A DNA stretch of 64,000 nt from Flammeovirgaceae bacterium. GTDB taxonomy: Bacteria > Bacteroidota > Bacteroidia > Cytophagales > Cyclobacteriaceae. A program made the translations under genes and the position numbers. Below the pieces are notes generated by a model. It ran no database searches, was not told the DNA's origin, and saw only the letters and a list, made by a program, of their open reading frames with translations. Positions 17,089 through 26,729 of this stretch are shown here, piece by piece (within the stretch, counting starts at the first letter, position 1; every line of letters begins with the position of its first letter). The stretch is taken from assembly GCA_015180985.1 (NCBI GenBank), contig CP054185.1:3223225-3287224 (forward strand). The letters run 5' to 3'.

Positions 17089-18474
17089 ATGCGTAAACTC
17101 ATTCTTCGCTTCTTGCTCATCACCATTATTGCCGCACTAACCTATGGAATTTACTATGCCTGGCTTGCCTTCCCGATCATCACCGGTTACGGGGCGAAAA
17201 TTCTTTGTTCCTGCACCATGCTGGTCGGACGCAGCGAGACCGATGTTATCAGCAATGAACTGGGCTCCGGATTATTAACACTCGGTTCCTACAAAGCCAA
17301 TTATTCCGACTCCTCCGCTACTGCCACCGTTTTTGGGTTAGCCAAACGCAAAGCCATTTACCGGAAGGGTTTAGGCTGTACACTCGTTAACGAAATCAGC
17401 GAAGATGAATTGCGCAAACAATCCTGGCAGGTGGCCATTCCTCCACGCACCAATCAGGATACCATCCCCTGGCCTGCCGGAAATCTACTGCCCGATTACC
17501 TTGACCTTACTGCTTACGACATTAACAAAATACAGAAAGCAATAAATGAGGCATTCGAAGAACCCGGTGAAGAAAAGAACAGGCGCACAAGGGCTATTGT
17601 AGTTGTGCATGACGGGAAGATAATTGCCGAAAAATATGCCAACGGATTTACAAGTAAAACCAGACAAATGGGTTGGAGTATGACAAAAAGTTTAACCAAT
17701 GGTATCATCGGCTTACTGGTAAGGGAACAAAAAATTTCACTGAACGACCACCCGCCCATTAAGGCCTGGCAGCAGGATGAACGTGCAACCATAACGCTTC
17801 ACCACCTGATGCAAGCCAGCAGCGGCCTGGAGTGGCAGGAGGTTTATTCAGGGCCAAGCACCGCCACCACCATGTTATTCAAAAAGCGTGATGCCGGCAA
17901 TTACGCGGCTGCATTTCCGTTGAAAAACACACCCGGTGAAGTCTTTTATTATTCCAGCGGCACCACCAACATTATATCACGGATTTCCCGGCAACTGATT
18001 GGCGATAACGAATACCATAGCTATCCTTATCATCATCTGTTTCATAAAATAGGCATGCATTCGCTCGTGATCGAACCCGATCCGGGTGGAACATTTGTCG
18101 GCTCCTCCTTTTCATACGCCACAGCCCGCGATTGGGCACGGTTTGGTCTGCTTTATCTGAATGACGGTTATTGGATGGGCAATCGTATTCTTCCGGAAGG
18201 TTGGGTGGAATACACGGCCACACCCGCTAAAGGTGCAAAGCGCGGAGAATATGGCGCACAGTTCTGGCTGAATGCGGGCAGCCCTGACGACAAAAGTAAA
18301 CGCGATTTCTCTGATGTGCCTGAGGATATGTTTTATTGTTCCGGTTATGAAGACCAATATGTTTTCATCATCCCCTCAAAAAATCTGGTGGTAGTCAGGT
18401 TGGGTTTAACCACCGGCAATGGAATTGATTACAATCAGTTTTTGAAGAACATCATTTCATCATTACCTGAATAA
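17089..18474 (+). CDS. Serine hydrolase, beta-lactamase/DD-peptidase class C family
   Basis: 461-residue protein with an N-terminal signal or anchor (RKLILRFLLITIIAALTYGIYYAW). The catalytic SxxK is in GWSMTKSLTNG (around residue 205), and YYSSGTTN near residue 290 supplies the second motif. These place it in the class C beta-lactamase/esterase superfamily, which includes D-aminopeptidases and esterases as well as lactamases; the substrate cannot be told from sequence. A region of about 150 residues before the catalytic domain is shared with the paralogue at 48259-49704. The start is at ATG 17089; an upstream in-frame start at 17029 lies in the palindromic repeat and is unlikely. No obvious operon partner. 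Confidence 0.87.
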   Translation: MRKLILRFLLITIIAALTYGIYYAWLAFPIITGYGAKILCSCTMLVGRSETDVISNELGSGLLTLGSYKANYSDSSATATVFGLAKRKAIYRKGLGCTLVNEISEDELRKQSWQVAIPPRTNQDTIPWPAGNLLPDYLDLTAYDINKIQKAINEAFEEPGEEKNRRTRAIVVVHDGKIIAEKYANGFTSKTRQMGWSMTKSLTNGIIGLLVREQKISLNDHPPIKAWQQDERATITLHHLMQASSGLEWQEVYSGPSTATTMLFKKRDAGNYAAAFPLKNTPGEVFYYSSGTTNIISRISRQLIGDNEYHSYPYHHLFHKIGMHSLVIEPDPGGTFVGSSFSYATARDWARFGLLYLNDGYWMGNRILPEGWVEYTATPAKGAKRGEYGAQFWLNAGSPDDKSKRDFSDVPEDMFYCSGYEDQYVFIIPSKNLVVVRLGLTTGNGIDYNQFLKNIISSLPE

Positions 18475-18518
18475 ATTCAGAACAAGGTGAGTTAGCCCAT
18501 CGAATCGGTAATATTATG

Positions 18519-19952
18519 TCATGGTGCCAGTCTCTTTACAATTTTATCAATGTTCGAAGTCCTCTCCTTTTTAACTTTTTCAACTAAAGTACGATCAAGT
18601 TTTGTCTTCACTTTCTGGTACACTTCTGCAGCATCCGTAAATGGTTCCTTTTGAATTACGGGAGCCGTACCAAATCCACCCATATTCAATACCTGGGCAA
18701 GGATATCCTGCTTGGTAGAGCCCGGGCCGCCTATATACTCAGTGACCATCATCGAAGCACGAAAATCAAGTTGTGCAGCATAGTCACCGGATGATTCTTG
18801 AGTTACCCGAATTTGCGGATCAAGTGTGTACGCAAACACAACTTTATATTTCGTTGACCAGTAATCATTTATTTTTGATGGAGTACCTAAAACTTTTATT
18901 TCACGATAAGGTATTTGGTTGATGTCGATCAATTCAAAGTTGGTAACTCCATACGCAGCATTTAACTCAGCCACCAGTTGTTCGCCTGCTTCAAGCAAAG
19001 ACTCATCCATATATTCGCCCGGTACGCTAACATAGGCGGTTAATGCAACGGTTCCTGTCTGAGGCGGGGTTGGATTTACCCGCACAGGCTTTAGGTCCAA
19101 TACCACACCAACTTTATTGCCATCAGCAATGATGCGGTTCATCTTACTTCCAAAACTTTCCTTCTTGACCGGAACGTTATCCTTGGCAGATGCCAATTCA
19201 GGAGAAACCGTTGTACTTCTTCCTTCAAAGACATTCTCCTGCAGCGCTTTTTGCTGGACCATCGCTGACTGTGGATTAGAAGTAGTTGCAGAAACCGAAA
19301 CTGCACTGCCACTTACAGTCATAACAGTTCCTCCTTCAGGAACTTTAACACCCAACTCAACCGGCAGGTAAATTATTTTTCCGGGGTTTATCTTCTCGCT
19401 CCAGGTATTATACTCATCTACAACATTTAAATACTGAAGCACACCGTATCCTTTCTCCCCCACTTTAGCAGCCAGTTCAGTATTATCACTCACGAACGGA
19501 GTCATTTTCTTTTTATAGCCAAGCATCAGTTCACTTTGAATAAGCTGATCCTTCCCCTTGCGAATAACTGAACCAACTGTAATGACAGTACTCAGGTTTC
19601 CTTTTGAATCAGAGGTCAGGTAGTCATACACTTCAATTGCTCCCTGTCGTTGCAGAATTACCCAATGTAACCCAATTGGGTTTGCCCGGTAAACCCATGT
19701 TTTACCGTCAATACTGAAGGCCTCCAGGGTTGCCTTGTTAACCGGTCCGTTTGCCGTCTTTAAAGGTGCAGACGGGAGCTTCAAAATATCAGGGTGGTCG
19801 TAAACGATGTCGGTCTTAATAAGTTGACCATCTTTTGTCAGTATCATACCCGGAATTTCTTTGTTGAAATTGCCTGTATTGAAATACGATGACTGAGCTT
19901 TTGCTGATAAGCAAAATAAAACTAAGGCGAAAAGAACAAGGTTGGTCTTCAT
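18519..19952 (-). CDS. Secreted protein of unknown function
   Basis: 477 residues with a clear signal peptide (KTNLVLFALVLFCLSAKAQS). No family is recognised. The first third has alternating polar and hydrophobic character, as in a beta-rich domain (GKTWVYRANPIGLHWVILQR). The middle (about 210-300) is rich in Ser, Thr and Val and low in structure-forming residues. The C-terminal part (about 300-475) is mixed alpha/beta (YGVTNFELIDINQIPYREIK) and ends in a lysine-rich helix. It stands alone, 44 bp from the end of the convergent serine hydrolase gene. It is probably exported to the periplasm or outer membrane surface. Confidence 0.75.
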   Translation of the reverse strand: MKTNLVLFALVLFCLSAKAQSSYFNTGNFNKEIPGMILTKDGQLIKTDIVYDHPDILKLPSAPLKTANGPVNKATLEAFSIDGKTWVYRANPIGLHWVILQRQGAIEVYDYLTSDSKGNLSTVITVGSVIRKGKDQLIQSELMLGYKKKMTPFVSDNTELAAKVGEKGYGVLQYLNVVDEYNTWSEKINPGKIIYLPVELGVKVPEGGTVMTVSGSAVSVSATTSNPQSAMVQQKALQENVFEGRSTTVSPELASAKDNVPVKKESFGSKMNRIIADGNKVGVVLDLKPVRVNPTPPQTGTVALTAYVSVPGEYMDESLLEAGEQLVAELNAAYGVTNFELIDINQIPYREIKVLGTPSKINDYWSTKYKVVFAYTLDPQIRVTQESSGDYAAQLDFRASMMVTEYIGGPGSTKQDILAQVLNMGGFGTAPVIQKEPFTDAAEVYQKVKTKLDRTLVEKVKKERTSNIDKIVKRLAP

Positions 19953-20074
19953 GGTAAAGCGGGTTACTGTTACCAGACAAAATCACCAATTTATTGAAAA
20001 CCTGTGCCTTGTATTTTGCGAACAGCCCGATTTAATTTGCCGATGACCAACCCGGTTTTACAAGAATCCAACTC

Positions 20075-21715
20075 CTAACGCAAAGCGTTGTTTACCTCAC
20101 TCTTATCACCCGTCATTTCCCAATGTACAAGCGATGTTGGAATACAGCCAATGGCATTAATCCGATCAAAAAAATCCTTCACCCGAAACGCTTCATTTTG
20201 TTTCTCCTTAATTCTTGCATATTCGGCCATAACCTCTTCGAGCAGGTACTTGCCGGTGATGTAGCTTGTTCCATAACCCGGCTGGCGCAAATACAAATGT
20301 TGTTCAAAAATCAATAGTTCCTTTTCTGTTTTCATCCAGCCGCGCGGGGTGTATTCAGAGTGTATCCCACCGGCTTCTTCCATAGTCATTTCGTTGGCGT
20401 GTGCGTAGAGCGAGCCCAGCCCACGGGCCGCCCGCTGGGCAATCATAATGTAAACAATCTCGCGAACCCGTGGATCATCGTTGTATAAGCCGGCCTGCAT
20501 AAACATTTCTTCCACGGCTGTGGCTGTACCTTCGTTGCGCGAGTCGAAAATATTGTACAATAACGGAACCCTGCGGATTTCACTTTCATGCAGCTCCTGG
20601 TCCATGCGGGCCAGTTCAAACCAGTGATAGAAATGTGAATAAAGCGGCCGTGGATCAATATGCATCCCGATAACAAAAAAATTTCGCTTCTCGGCCGGCA
20701 CAAACCGGCCCAGGTGTGCCCGCAAGGCTGGCTCGAAGTACTCTTTAACAGTTACGATTTCATCTTTATCTAAAAAATTTAAAAGACTTTTAGCCGACCG
20801 TTCGGCCAGTGCATTAAACGCTTCAGGCGTATCGGCTGCTTTGAGTTCAGGCAGGTGGCGGTTCCGGTGTTCTTCCAGTTTCAGGGCCGTCCAGGCGCGG
20901 GCCAGTTCGCGCTTCAACAGCATTACTTCATCTTCCCAGGTTAGCGGCACCAGATGCACATAGCGTTGGTACCACGTGTAATTATCCTTGCCGATACCGG
21001 ATGGACCTGTTTTAGAGGCTGATTGCTTTTCCAGCCAGTCGGCAAAGTCGGCTGTAGCAGTGATGGCATCTTCAATGGCAGTAACCAGATCGTTGTGAAG
21101 TCGTACTTCGGGATAATCCAATACCTCAGCCAGGTTTGCCTGTTGTGTTTTAATATCGCGGATGCCGGCACTCCACAAATCGCGGGCGTTACCCGTCAGG
21201 TTAATTTTTGCCTGCTGACAGAGGGGCGGTATCACCCGCAGTTCGTTAATCAATTTTTCTTTGCTCTCAGCCGTCAGCGGGAAAGTATATGTCCATAACT
21301 CCACGATGGCGGAATGCGTGGGGCCTTCATGGGCCGGTACATCACTGCGATCCATCCACAACGTTTTATAATAGGCCGGGTCGCGTTCCCACGGGCGTAA
21401 TACGCGGTGGTCAAAATCCAACCCGTTCATTTCGGCATAAACGATATACCAATCCACCTGGTGTTTTACGGGCCACCCGGTAGTATCAAATGCATGCAGC
21501 CTTTGTTGCCATTGCTTTAATTCGGTATGCTGCTTCTTCATGGCGCGTACCGAATAATCCGGAACGCCATTTACCGTTAGCGGCTTCTGGAACTTGCGCC
21601 ATTCCTTAAAAAAAGCTACCAAGTGATCATACGTAGTTAGTTTTTCCTGTACAGGTTTTTCTGGTGAACACTGAGCCAGCAAAAGCCATACAACAATAAG
21701 CGGAACATGCTTCAT
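20075..21715 (-). CDS. DUF885 family lipoprotein
   Basis: 546-residue DUF885-like protein, a family related by fold to zinc metallopeptidases of the carboxypeptidase Taq type. The N-terminus has a lipobox (VVWLLLAQC), so it is probably a lipoprotein. Recognisable family segments are [18 protein letters not shown] (about residues 410-430) and [19 protein letters not shown] near residue 500. The usual family HExxH is not obvious: the corresponding helix reads AVEEMF, so catalytic ability is uncertain. It is the last gene of a four-gene minus-strand operon, starting 14 bp after the amidinohydrolase gene. This suggests a role in the same nutrient or peptide pathway, which remains inference. Confidence 0.8.
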   Translation of the reverse strand: MKHVPLIVVWLLLAQCSPEKPVQEKLTTYDHLVAFFKEWRKFQKPLTVNGVPDYSVRAMKKQHTELKQWQQRLHAFDTTGWPVKHQVDWYIVYAEMNGLDFDHRVLRPWERDPAYYKTLWMDRSDVPAHEGPTHSAIVELWTYTFPLTAESKEKLINELRVIPPLCQQAKINLTGNARDLWSAGIRDIKTQQANLAEVLDYPEVRLHNDLVTAIEDAITATADFADWLEKQSASKTGPSGIGKDNYTWYQRYVHLVPLTWEDEVMLLKRELARAWTALKLEEHRNRHLPELKAADTPEAFNALAERSAKSLLNFLDKDEIVTVKEYFEPALRAHLGRFVPAEKRNFFVIGMHIDPRPLYSHFYHWFELARMDQELHESEIRRVPLLYNIFDSRNEGTATAVEEMFMQAGLYNDDPRVREIVYIMIAQRAARGLGSLYAHANEMTMEEAGGIHSEYTPRGWMKTEKELLIFEQHLYLRQPGYGTSYITGKYLLEEVMAEYARIKEKQNEAFRVKDFFDRINAIGCIPTSLVHWEMTGDKSEVNNALR

Positions 21716-21729
21716 AGCCGAAGTATTAA

Positions 21730-22611
21730 TTATAAGATTTCTCGTAACAAAGGCCGGGTAAGGCAGGTCGGGCCACCTCCGCCCTTTACACTAATTTCAT
21801 TTCCCTCGTATTCATGTACGTGGCAACCTTCAGCCTCCAGTCGCTGCCGCGTAACAGGATTACCCGCTACCATAATGCATTCGCGTGGTGCGATGGCCAA
21901 CACGTTGCAACCCATGGAGTTCCACTCGCTATCGGGGACTTCAATGAATGTGTATCCGCGATCAAGCAACCCGTTTCGGAATGCGATAGGCATTAAAGGC
22001 GAATACACAACAGCCAGGGTTTTATCAACCGGACTGAATACAGACATGAGGTGAAACACATCGGAAGGGCCTTTGTAGTGAGGCATGTGTGCTACCCAAA
22101 CGGTAATGCCAAACGGTTCCAGCAATTGTTTCAACTGCCGGATACCTTCTTCGTTGGTACGGTAGGTATGGCCGACAGCCAACGTGGTTTTATCAACCCA
22201 GGCAACATCTCCGCCCTCAACCGTTCCGGGTGCCTGAATGACTCCGAGTATCGGAATATTCAAACGTTCAAACTCCCGTTGTTCTGCTGCCGGCTCGGGT
22301 AGCCTGGCAGGTTTACCCATGTTGCAGATAACCATGCCATAATCTGTGGCAATGGCCGCATCCCTGCAATAAATTGAGTCTATCGTAACGGCCGCATCAT
22401 CCGGCAAAAAATAAAGATGGGCTCCTGATGCTGCTATCAGGTTTTCAAAGTTCCTGTATTCGGCAACGGCTTTTGCCAGGTCGGGCTTCGATAAAAAGTT
22501 TAATGCTTTCCACTGCTCATTTACCTGCGTTTCATTTACAAAAGCCTGTTCGGGGCGTTTTAAAAACACCGAGCGCAAGTGGCCATACTCTGAATGATGG
22601 GTGACTGTCAT
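21730..22611 (-). CDS. DDAH/arginine deiminase-like amidinohydrolase
   Basis: 293-residue member of the pentein (amidinotransferase/DDAH) superfamily, which hydrolyses or transfers guanidino groups of arginine-type substrates. Motifs: [20 protein letters not shown] near residue 85, the EGGDVAWV acidic motif near residue 140, a histidine in [11 protein letters not shown], and the C-terminal nucleophile cysteine in [11 protein letters not shown]. The start is taken at ATG 22611; a longer frame to 22683 adds residues that overlap the permease gene. It lies five bases after the permease stop, in one operon with fdhD, an amino-acid permease and a DUF885 protein. The likely substrate is arginine or a methylated or acylated relative. 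Confidence 0.85.
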   Translation of the reverse strand: MTVTHHSEYGHLRSVFLKRPEQAFVNETQVNEQWKALNFLSKPDLAKAVAEYRNFENLIAASGAHLYFLPDDAAVTIDSIYCRDAAIATDYGMVICNMGKPARLPEPAAEQREFERLNIPILGVIQAPGTVEGGDVAWVDKTTLAVGHTYRTNEEGIRQLKQLLEPFGITVWVAHMPHYKGPSDVFHLMSVFSPVDKTLAVVYSPLMPIAFRNGLLDRGYTFIEVPDSEWNSMGCNVLAIAPRECIMVAGNPVTRQRLEAEGCHVHEYEGNEISVKGGGGPTCLTRPLLREIL

Positions 22612-22616
22612 TACTA

Positions 22617-23918
22617 TTAAGTTCTCTTCATCTGCATGTGGGCATAAAACGGAAGGCCCAGCATCAGCAACACAAATCCCCAATACACCGTTTCCTCACC
22701 CGAACCGATTACCGCCCACATGGAATAACCAAAAGCAAGCAGGGCAATCACGTAACGGTTACCGTTCAGCTTGGTTATTCCCCGAAGCCGGTTCTCCATA
22801 ATCACAAAGGAAACAACGGAAAACAGGAAAGCAATGAGCGAAGTAAGCGTTGAAAGAAGGATGATAAACTTATACGTATCGGCCAGGCTGCGACTAAAGT
22901 TCATGCTCATCATAATCGAAACCAGAATACTGGAAACAATAAGCCCTGCTACCGGAGTACGGTATTTATTTTCGATGGCAAACAACCTGGGAAAGAGCCG
23001 GTCGCGTGCAGCAGCAAAAGGCATCTGCCCTTGTATCAGTATCCAGCCGTTGAGTGCACCAAAAGTTGAAATCACTGCCCCGCCTGCTACCAGCAGCCGG
23101 CCGCTTTCGCCAAACACCGATGCGGCTGCATCAGCAAAGGGCGCTGCGGAGGCATGCAATGCAGCCGGTGGAATGAGTCCCATCACAGCCACCGTGCTGG
23201 CAATGTAGATTACGGTGGTAAGCAAAGTGCCGATGATGGTTGCTTTTGATATGGTAGTCTCCGGGTTCTTTACACTTTCCGATGGAATGGTTGCACATTC
23301 CAGTCCAAGAAAAGCAAACAAGGTAAGCGTGGTGACGCTGGTGATGGCTGACATGTCAGATTGAGTGCTGACGTTGAATGGAAAAAAATTATCGGATTTC
23401 AGAAATATAAGGCCCACAATCGTAATCACAACAAGGGGGGCCAGTTTTAAGATGGTAGTAACTACCTGAACAATGCCAGCGGCTTTTACTCCCCGCGTAT
23501 TGATATAGGTTAACAGCCAAATGGCAGCAAGCCCGGTGATAACGGCCAGTGCCGGATTGTGATCGAGGGCAGGAATAAAAGCACTGAGATAACTAACAAA
23601 CGCCACAGCGATGGCGGCATTGGTACACCACACCGAAATCCAGTACCCCCACGCAACGAGAAAAGCCGCAAACGGACCAAGGCCATCGCGTGTATAGGCG
23701 TAGGGACCACCTGTAGCCTGCGGGTTTATTTTGCTAAGCCAACTGAACACCAGTGCCAGACACATAGCGCCCGCCCCTGAAATAAGCCACCCGATGATGC
23801 TGATGCCTCCATAAATGCCAAGCGTTGCCGGCAACATGAACAAAGCCGAGGCAATCATGTTACCCATCACCAGCGAAGTGCTGGTCCATAACCCGATTTG
23901 TTTTGGCGCTTTCGTCAT
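22617..23918 (-). CDS. APC family amino-acid permease
   Basis: 433-residue inner-membrane transporter with about twelve spans. The first helix carries the APC-type sequence GNMIASALFMLPATLG, and further family segments are NPQATGGPYAYTRDGLG and FAFLGLECATIPSESVKNP. The overall pattern is close to the arginine/agmatine antiporter AdiC and its relatives. The gene overlaps fdhD by four bases (ATGA) and is followed after five bases by a DDAH-like amidinohydrolase gene, so an arginine-type or guanidino substrate is a reasonable inference. Specificity cannot be read from sequence alone. Confidence 0.88.
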   Translation of the reverse strand: MTKAPKQIGLWTSTSLVMGNMIASALFMLPATLGIYGGISIIGWLISGAGAMCLALVFSWLSKINPQATGGPYAYTRDGLGPFAAFLVAWGYWISVWCTNAAIAVAFVSYLSAFIPALDHNPALAVITGLAAIWLLTYINTRGVKAAGIVQVVTTILKLAPLVVITIVGLIFLKSDNFFPFNVSTQSDMSAITSVTTLTLFAFLGLECATIPSESVKNPETTISKATIIGTLLTTVIYIASTVAVMGLIPPAALHASAAPFADAAASVFGESGRLLVAGGAVISTFGALNGWILIQGQMPFAAARDRLFPRLFAIENKYRTPVAGLIVSSILVSIMMSMNFSRSLADTYKFIILLSTLTSLIAFLFSVVSFVIMENRLRGITKLNGNRYVIALLAFGYSMWAVIGSGEETVYWGFVLLMLGLPFYAHMQMKRT

Positions 23919-24751
23919 GACAGCCGTTCAGGAACAGAATAACAATTAAACCGATTATCCCGCACAAAACCCAACAGCGTAATTCCACAATCGGCAGCAA
24001 GCTGCACCGCCAGGCTGGAAGGTGCCCCTACTGCGGACAAAACCGGGATGCCCGCCATGGCGGCCTTTTGAACAAGTTCAAAACTTGCGCGACCGCTAAC
24101 TAATAATATTGAATTGGTTAACGGAATTTCGTTCTTTACCAACATCGCTCCAATTACTTTATCCAGTGCATTGTGCCGGCCTACATCTTCACGAATCACT
24201 ACCAGTTTGCCCTCTTGTGTAAACAATCCCGAAGCATGCAGGCCCCCCGTGTATTCGAAAACCTGTTGCGCCTTGCGAAGCGCTTCAGGCAATTGATGAA
24301 TTACTTCGGGGTTCACCGTCCAGGAGACAGGAACAGCCGAACAATGCTGTGCAACCGCCTCAATGGACGACTTGCCGCACACCCCGCAACTGGAGGTGGT
24401 GTAAAAATTCCGCTGGAGCTTTTGAAAGTCAATGGTAACATCCGGTTTCAGTTCTACACGGACCACATTTTCCTTTTCCTCCTGCCGGCCAGCATCCCCG
24501 CAATGTTTTATGCTTTCAATTTCCTGATAGGATCTGATTATTCCCTCGGTAAACAAGAAACCTATCGCCAACTCAAAATCATGGCCGGGTGTGCGCATGG
24601 TTACCGATAGGCTTTTCTGCTTACGGTCAGTTGGTGAACCGAAACCTAACCGTATTTCAAGGGGTTCTTCAACTGCTAAAATATCCGGGGCAGTTTCACG
24701 TGAGTTAGTCGTAACCTTGAAAATTTGAGCTGGGTGTACGTGAGCCATCAT
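23915..24751 (-). CDS. fdhD: Formate dehydrogenase accessory sulfurtransferase FdhD
   Basis: 278 residues. FdhD transfers sulfur from a cysteine desulfurase to the molybdenum bis-MGD cofactor before its insertion into formate dehydrogenase. The essential CxxC is in SSCGVCGKSSIEAV near residue 120. Other family segments are PGHDFELAIGFLFTEGII and REDVGRHNALDKVIGAML, and VSGRASFELVQKAAMAGIPV near residue 225. It is the first gene of a minus-strand operon and overlaps the permease gene by four bases. Its client is very likely the FdsGB/FdsA enzyme encoded at 12-17 kb, on the opposite strand. Two adjacent ATG codons (24751 and 24748) can serve as start. Confidence 0.95.
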   Translation of the reverse strand: MMAHVHPAQIFKVTTNSRETAPDILAVEEPLEIRLGFGSPTDRKQKSLSVTMRTPGHDFELAIGFLFTEGIIRSYQEIESIKHCGDAGRQEEKENVVRVELKPDVTIDFQKLQRNFYTTSSCGVCGKSSIEAVAQHCSAVPVSWTVNPEVIHQLPEALRKAQQVFEYTGGLHASGLFTQEGKLVVIREDVGRHNALDKVIGAMLVKNEIPLTNSILLVSGRASFELVQKAAMAGIPVLSAVGAPSSLAVQLAADCGITLLGFVRDNRFNCYSVPERLS

Positions 24752-24814
24752 ATCTTCAATCGAAAGTTAGCGGATTACCGAGTAAACAATACTCATTATT
24801 TAGTAAATTTGATT

Positions 24815-24991
24815 ATGAAAGTGCGGAAACTAACAATTGAACAGGATCAGCAAGAAAAAGAAGAATACTTTCGCAGCCTCTCCGGTGAAGAACGGTTGAA
24901 AATGATGCGGATTTTAAACGACCGCCTGCGCAAGCCCGGCATCAACTACGAACTCCGAAACAAAAAAATAAGAGTGACCCGATTGCCGTGA
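24815..24991 (+). CDS. Small conserved-looking hypothetical protein
   Basis: 58 residues, basic and helical (KVRKLTIEQDQQEKEEYFRS, then SGEERLKMMRILNDRLRKP). The even charge pattern and good codon usage suggest a real gene, but no family is recognised. A longer frame to 24725 would run back into the fdhD coding region, so ATG 24815 is preferred. A TAAATTTG box at 24804-24811 sits three bases before this ATG, too close for a normal leader. It is divergent from fdhD and ends 22 bp from the convergent fhs gene. Confidence 0.6.
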   Translation: MKVRKLTIEQDQQEKEEYFRSLSGEERLKMMRILNDRLRKPGINYELRNKKIRVTRLP

Positions 24992-25012
24992 GCATCTTAA
25001 ACGGAAATCAAT

Positions 25013-26689
25013 TTACGACAACCCGCTAATCCTTCCTTCATTGTCAATATCCATCGCCAGGGCAGCCGGCACATTGGGCAGGCCGGGCATGCGCAGAATA
25101 TCACCTGTTATCGGAATTACAAACCCGGCCCCTGCGGCTACCTCTATTTCCCGAACGGTAATGATAAAATCTTTGGGCCGGCCCAGTTTCTTTGCGTCAT
25201 CCGAAAAACTGTTTTGTGTTTTGGCAATACACACGGGTACACCGTTCAGCCCGATGCGGTCGATGCGCTTCAGGTTTTGTTTTGCCTTCGGCAGAAACTC
25301 CACATCTTTTGCTCCGTAAATTTTCACGGCCACTGTTCTTACCTTTTCTTCAATCGATGCTTTCCAATCGTACACCGGCCAGTATTTACCATGGAAGCTA
25401 TCGGCCGCCTCGGTAATTTTTTTAGCCAGGTCAACCATGCCGGCACCACCCTTCTCCCATCCTTCCGATAAGGCGATATCAATACCCAACGCTTCGCATT
25501 TACCAATTACCCATTTTATTTCCTCATCCGTATCCGAAACAAACTTGTTGAGCGAAATCACTGCGGGCACTCCGAATATCTTGGTGTTTTCGATGTGCTT
25601 TTCAAGATTAACAAAACCCGCTTCGAGCGCTTTCAGGTTAGGCTTGGTTAATTCTTCGCGGGGTACGCCCCCGTGATACTTTAACGCGCGGATGGTTGCC
25701 ACCAGCACCATGGCATGCGGAGAAAAGCCTCCGTAACCACACACAATATCAATAAACTTTTCAGCGCCCAGGTCGGAACCGAAGCCGGCCTCGGTAACCA
25801 CGTAATCGGAGAGGCTCATGCCCATGCGTGTAGCGATGATGGAGTTGGCGCCCTGTGCAATGTTGCCAAACGGGCCGCCATGAATGATGGCCGGGTTGCC
25901 TTCAAGAGTTTGTACCAGGTTGGGTTTAATGGCATCCTTTAACAAAAGTGCCACCGAACCCTGCGCCTTCAGGTCGCGTGCGAAAACAGCTTTACCACCG
26001 TAGGTGTCGCCAACGTAAATATTTCCAATCTTTTCTTTTAAGTCATTCATATCCTTTGCCAGGCAAAGGATGGCCATGATTTCGGAAGCGGCCGTAATGT
26101 TAAAACCGGTTTCGCGGATCATCCCGCCATTTTTTCCGCCCAGGCCTGTAATCAGGTTACGCAACGCCCTGTCGTTCATATCCATCACCCGTTTCCATTC
26201 AACCGTACGGGGATCAATTTTTAATCCGCCATCGGGTTTTTGAATGTCGTTGTCAATCAGTGCGGCCAGCAGGTTGTTGGCCTTTTCAACGGCAGCAAAA
26301 TCACCGGTAAAGTGCAGGTTGATGTCTTCCATCGGCACCACCTGGGAGTAACCTCCGCCTGCAGCACCGCCTTTCATCCCAAATACCGGCCCGAGTGAAG
26401 GCTCGCGCAATACCACCGTGGTTTTCTTACCGATTTTATTCATGCCTTCGCACAGCCCGATGGATGTAGTGGTTTTACCCTCTCCGGCAGGCGTGGGTGT
26501 CATGGCTGTTACCAGGATGAGTTTGCTCTTCTTAAAGCCGTTTTCATTGAAGAGTTTCAGCGGAAGTTTTGCTTTGTAGTTGCCGTATAATTCAAGGTCG
26601 CTTTCGGCAATCGAAAGCCGGCCGGCAATTTCTGTTATGGGTTTGAGGCGTGCAGCCTGCGCAATTTCCAGATCAGATTTAAATGCCAT
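25013..26689 (-). CDS. fhs: Formate-tetrahydrofolate ligase
   Basis: 558 residues, normal length for the family. It makes 10-formyl-tetrahydrofolate from formate, THF and ATP in the cytoplasm. The ATP-binding loop is TPTPAGEGKTTTSIGLCEGM near residue 65. Other family segments are REPSLGPVFGMKGGAAGGGY, GAEKFIDIVCGYGGFSPHAM and GDILRMPGLPNVPAA. It is monocistronic and divergent from trmN6, with 40 bp between the start codons. Together with the formate dehydrogenase genes and fdhD nearby it gives the cell two fates for formate: oxidation to CO2 or entry into one-carbon metabolism. Confidence 0.96.
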   Translation of the reverse strand: MAFKSDLEIAQAARLKPITEIAGRLSIAESDLELYGNYKAKLPLKLFNENGFKKSKLILVTAMTPTPAGEGKTTTSIGLCEGMNKIGKKTTVVLREPSLGPVFGMKGGAAGGGYSQVVPMEDINLHFTGDFAAVEKANNLLAALIDNDIQKPDGGLKIDPRTVEWKRVMDMNDRALRNLITGLGGKNGGMIRETGFNITAASEIMAILCLAKDMNDLKEKIGNIYVGDTYGGKAVFARDLKAQGSVALLLKDAIKPNLVQTLEGNPAIIHGGPFGNIAQGANSIIATRMGMSLSDYVVTEAGFGSDLGAEKFIDIVCGYGGFSPHAMVLVATIRALKYHGGVPREELTKPNLKALEAGFVNLEKHIENTKIFGVPAVISLNKFVSDTDEEIKWVIGKCEALGIDIALSEGWEKGGAGMVDLAKKITEAADSFHGKYWPVYDWKASIEEKVRTVAVKIYGAKDVEFLPKAKQNLKRIDRIGLNGVPVCIAKTQNSFSDDAKKLGRPKDFIITVREIEVAAGAGFVIPITGDILRMPGLPNVPAALAMDIDNEGRISGLS

Positions 26690-26729
26690 AGATAATGAAG
26701 GTTAAACTTTTAAAGTTAATGTAATTTTA

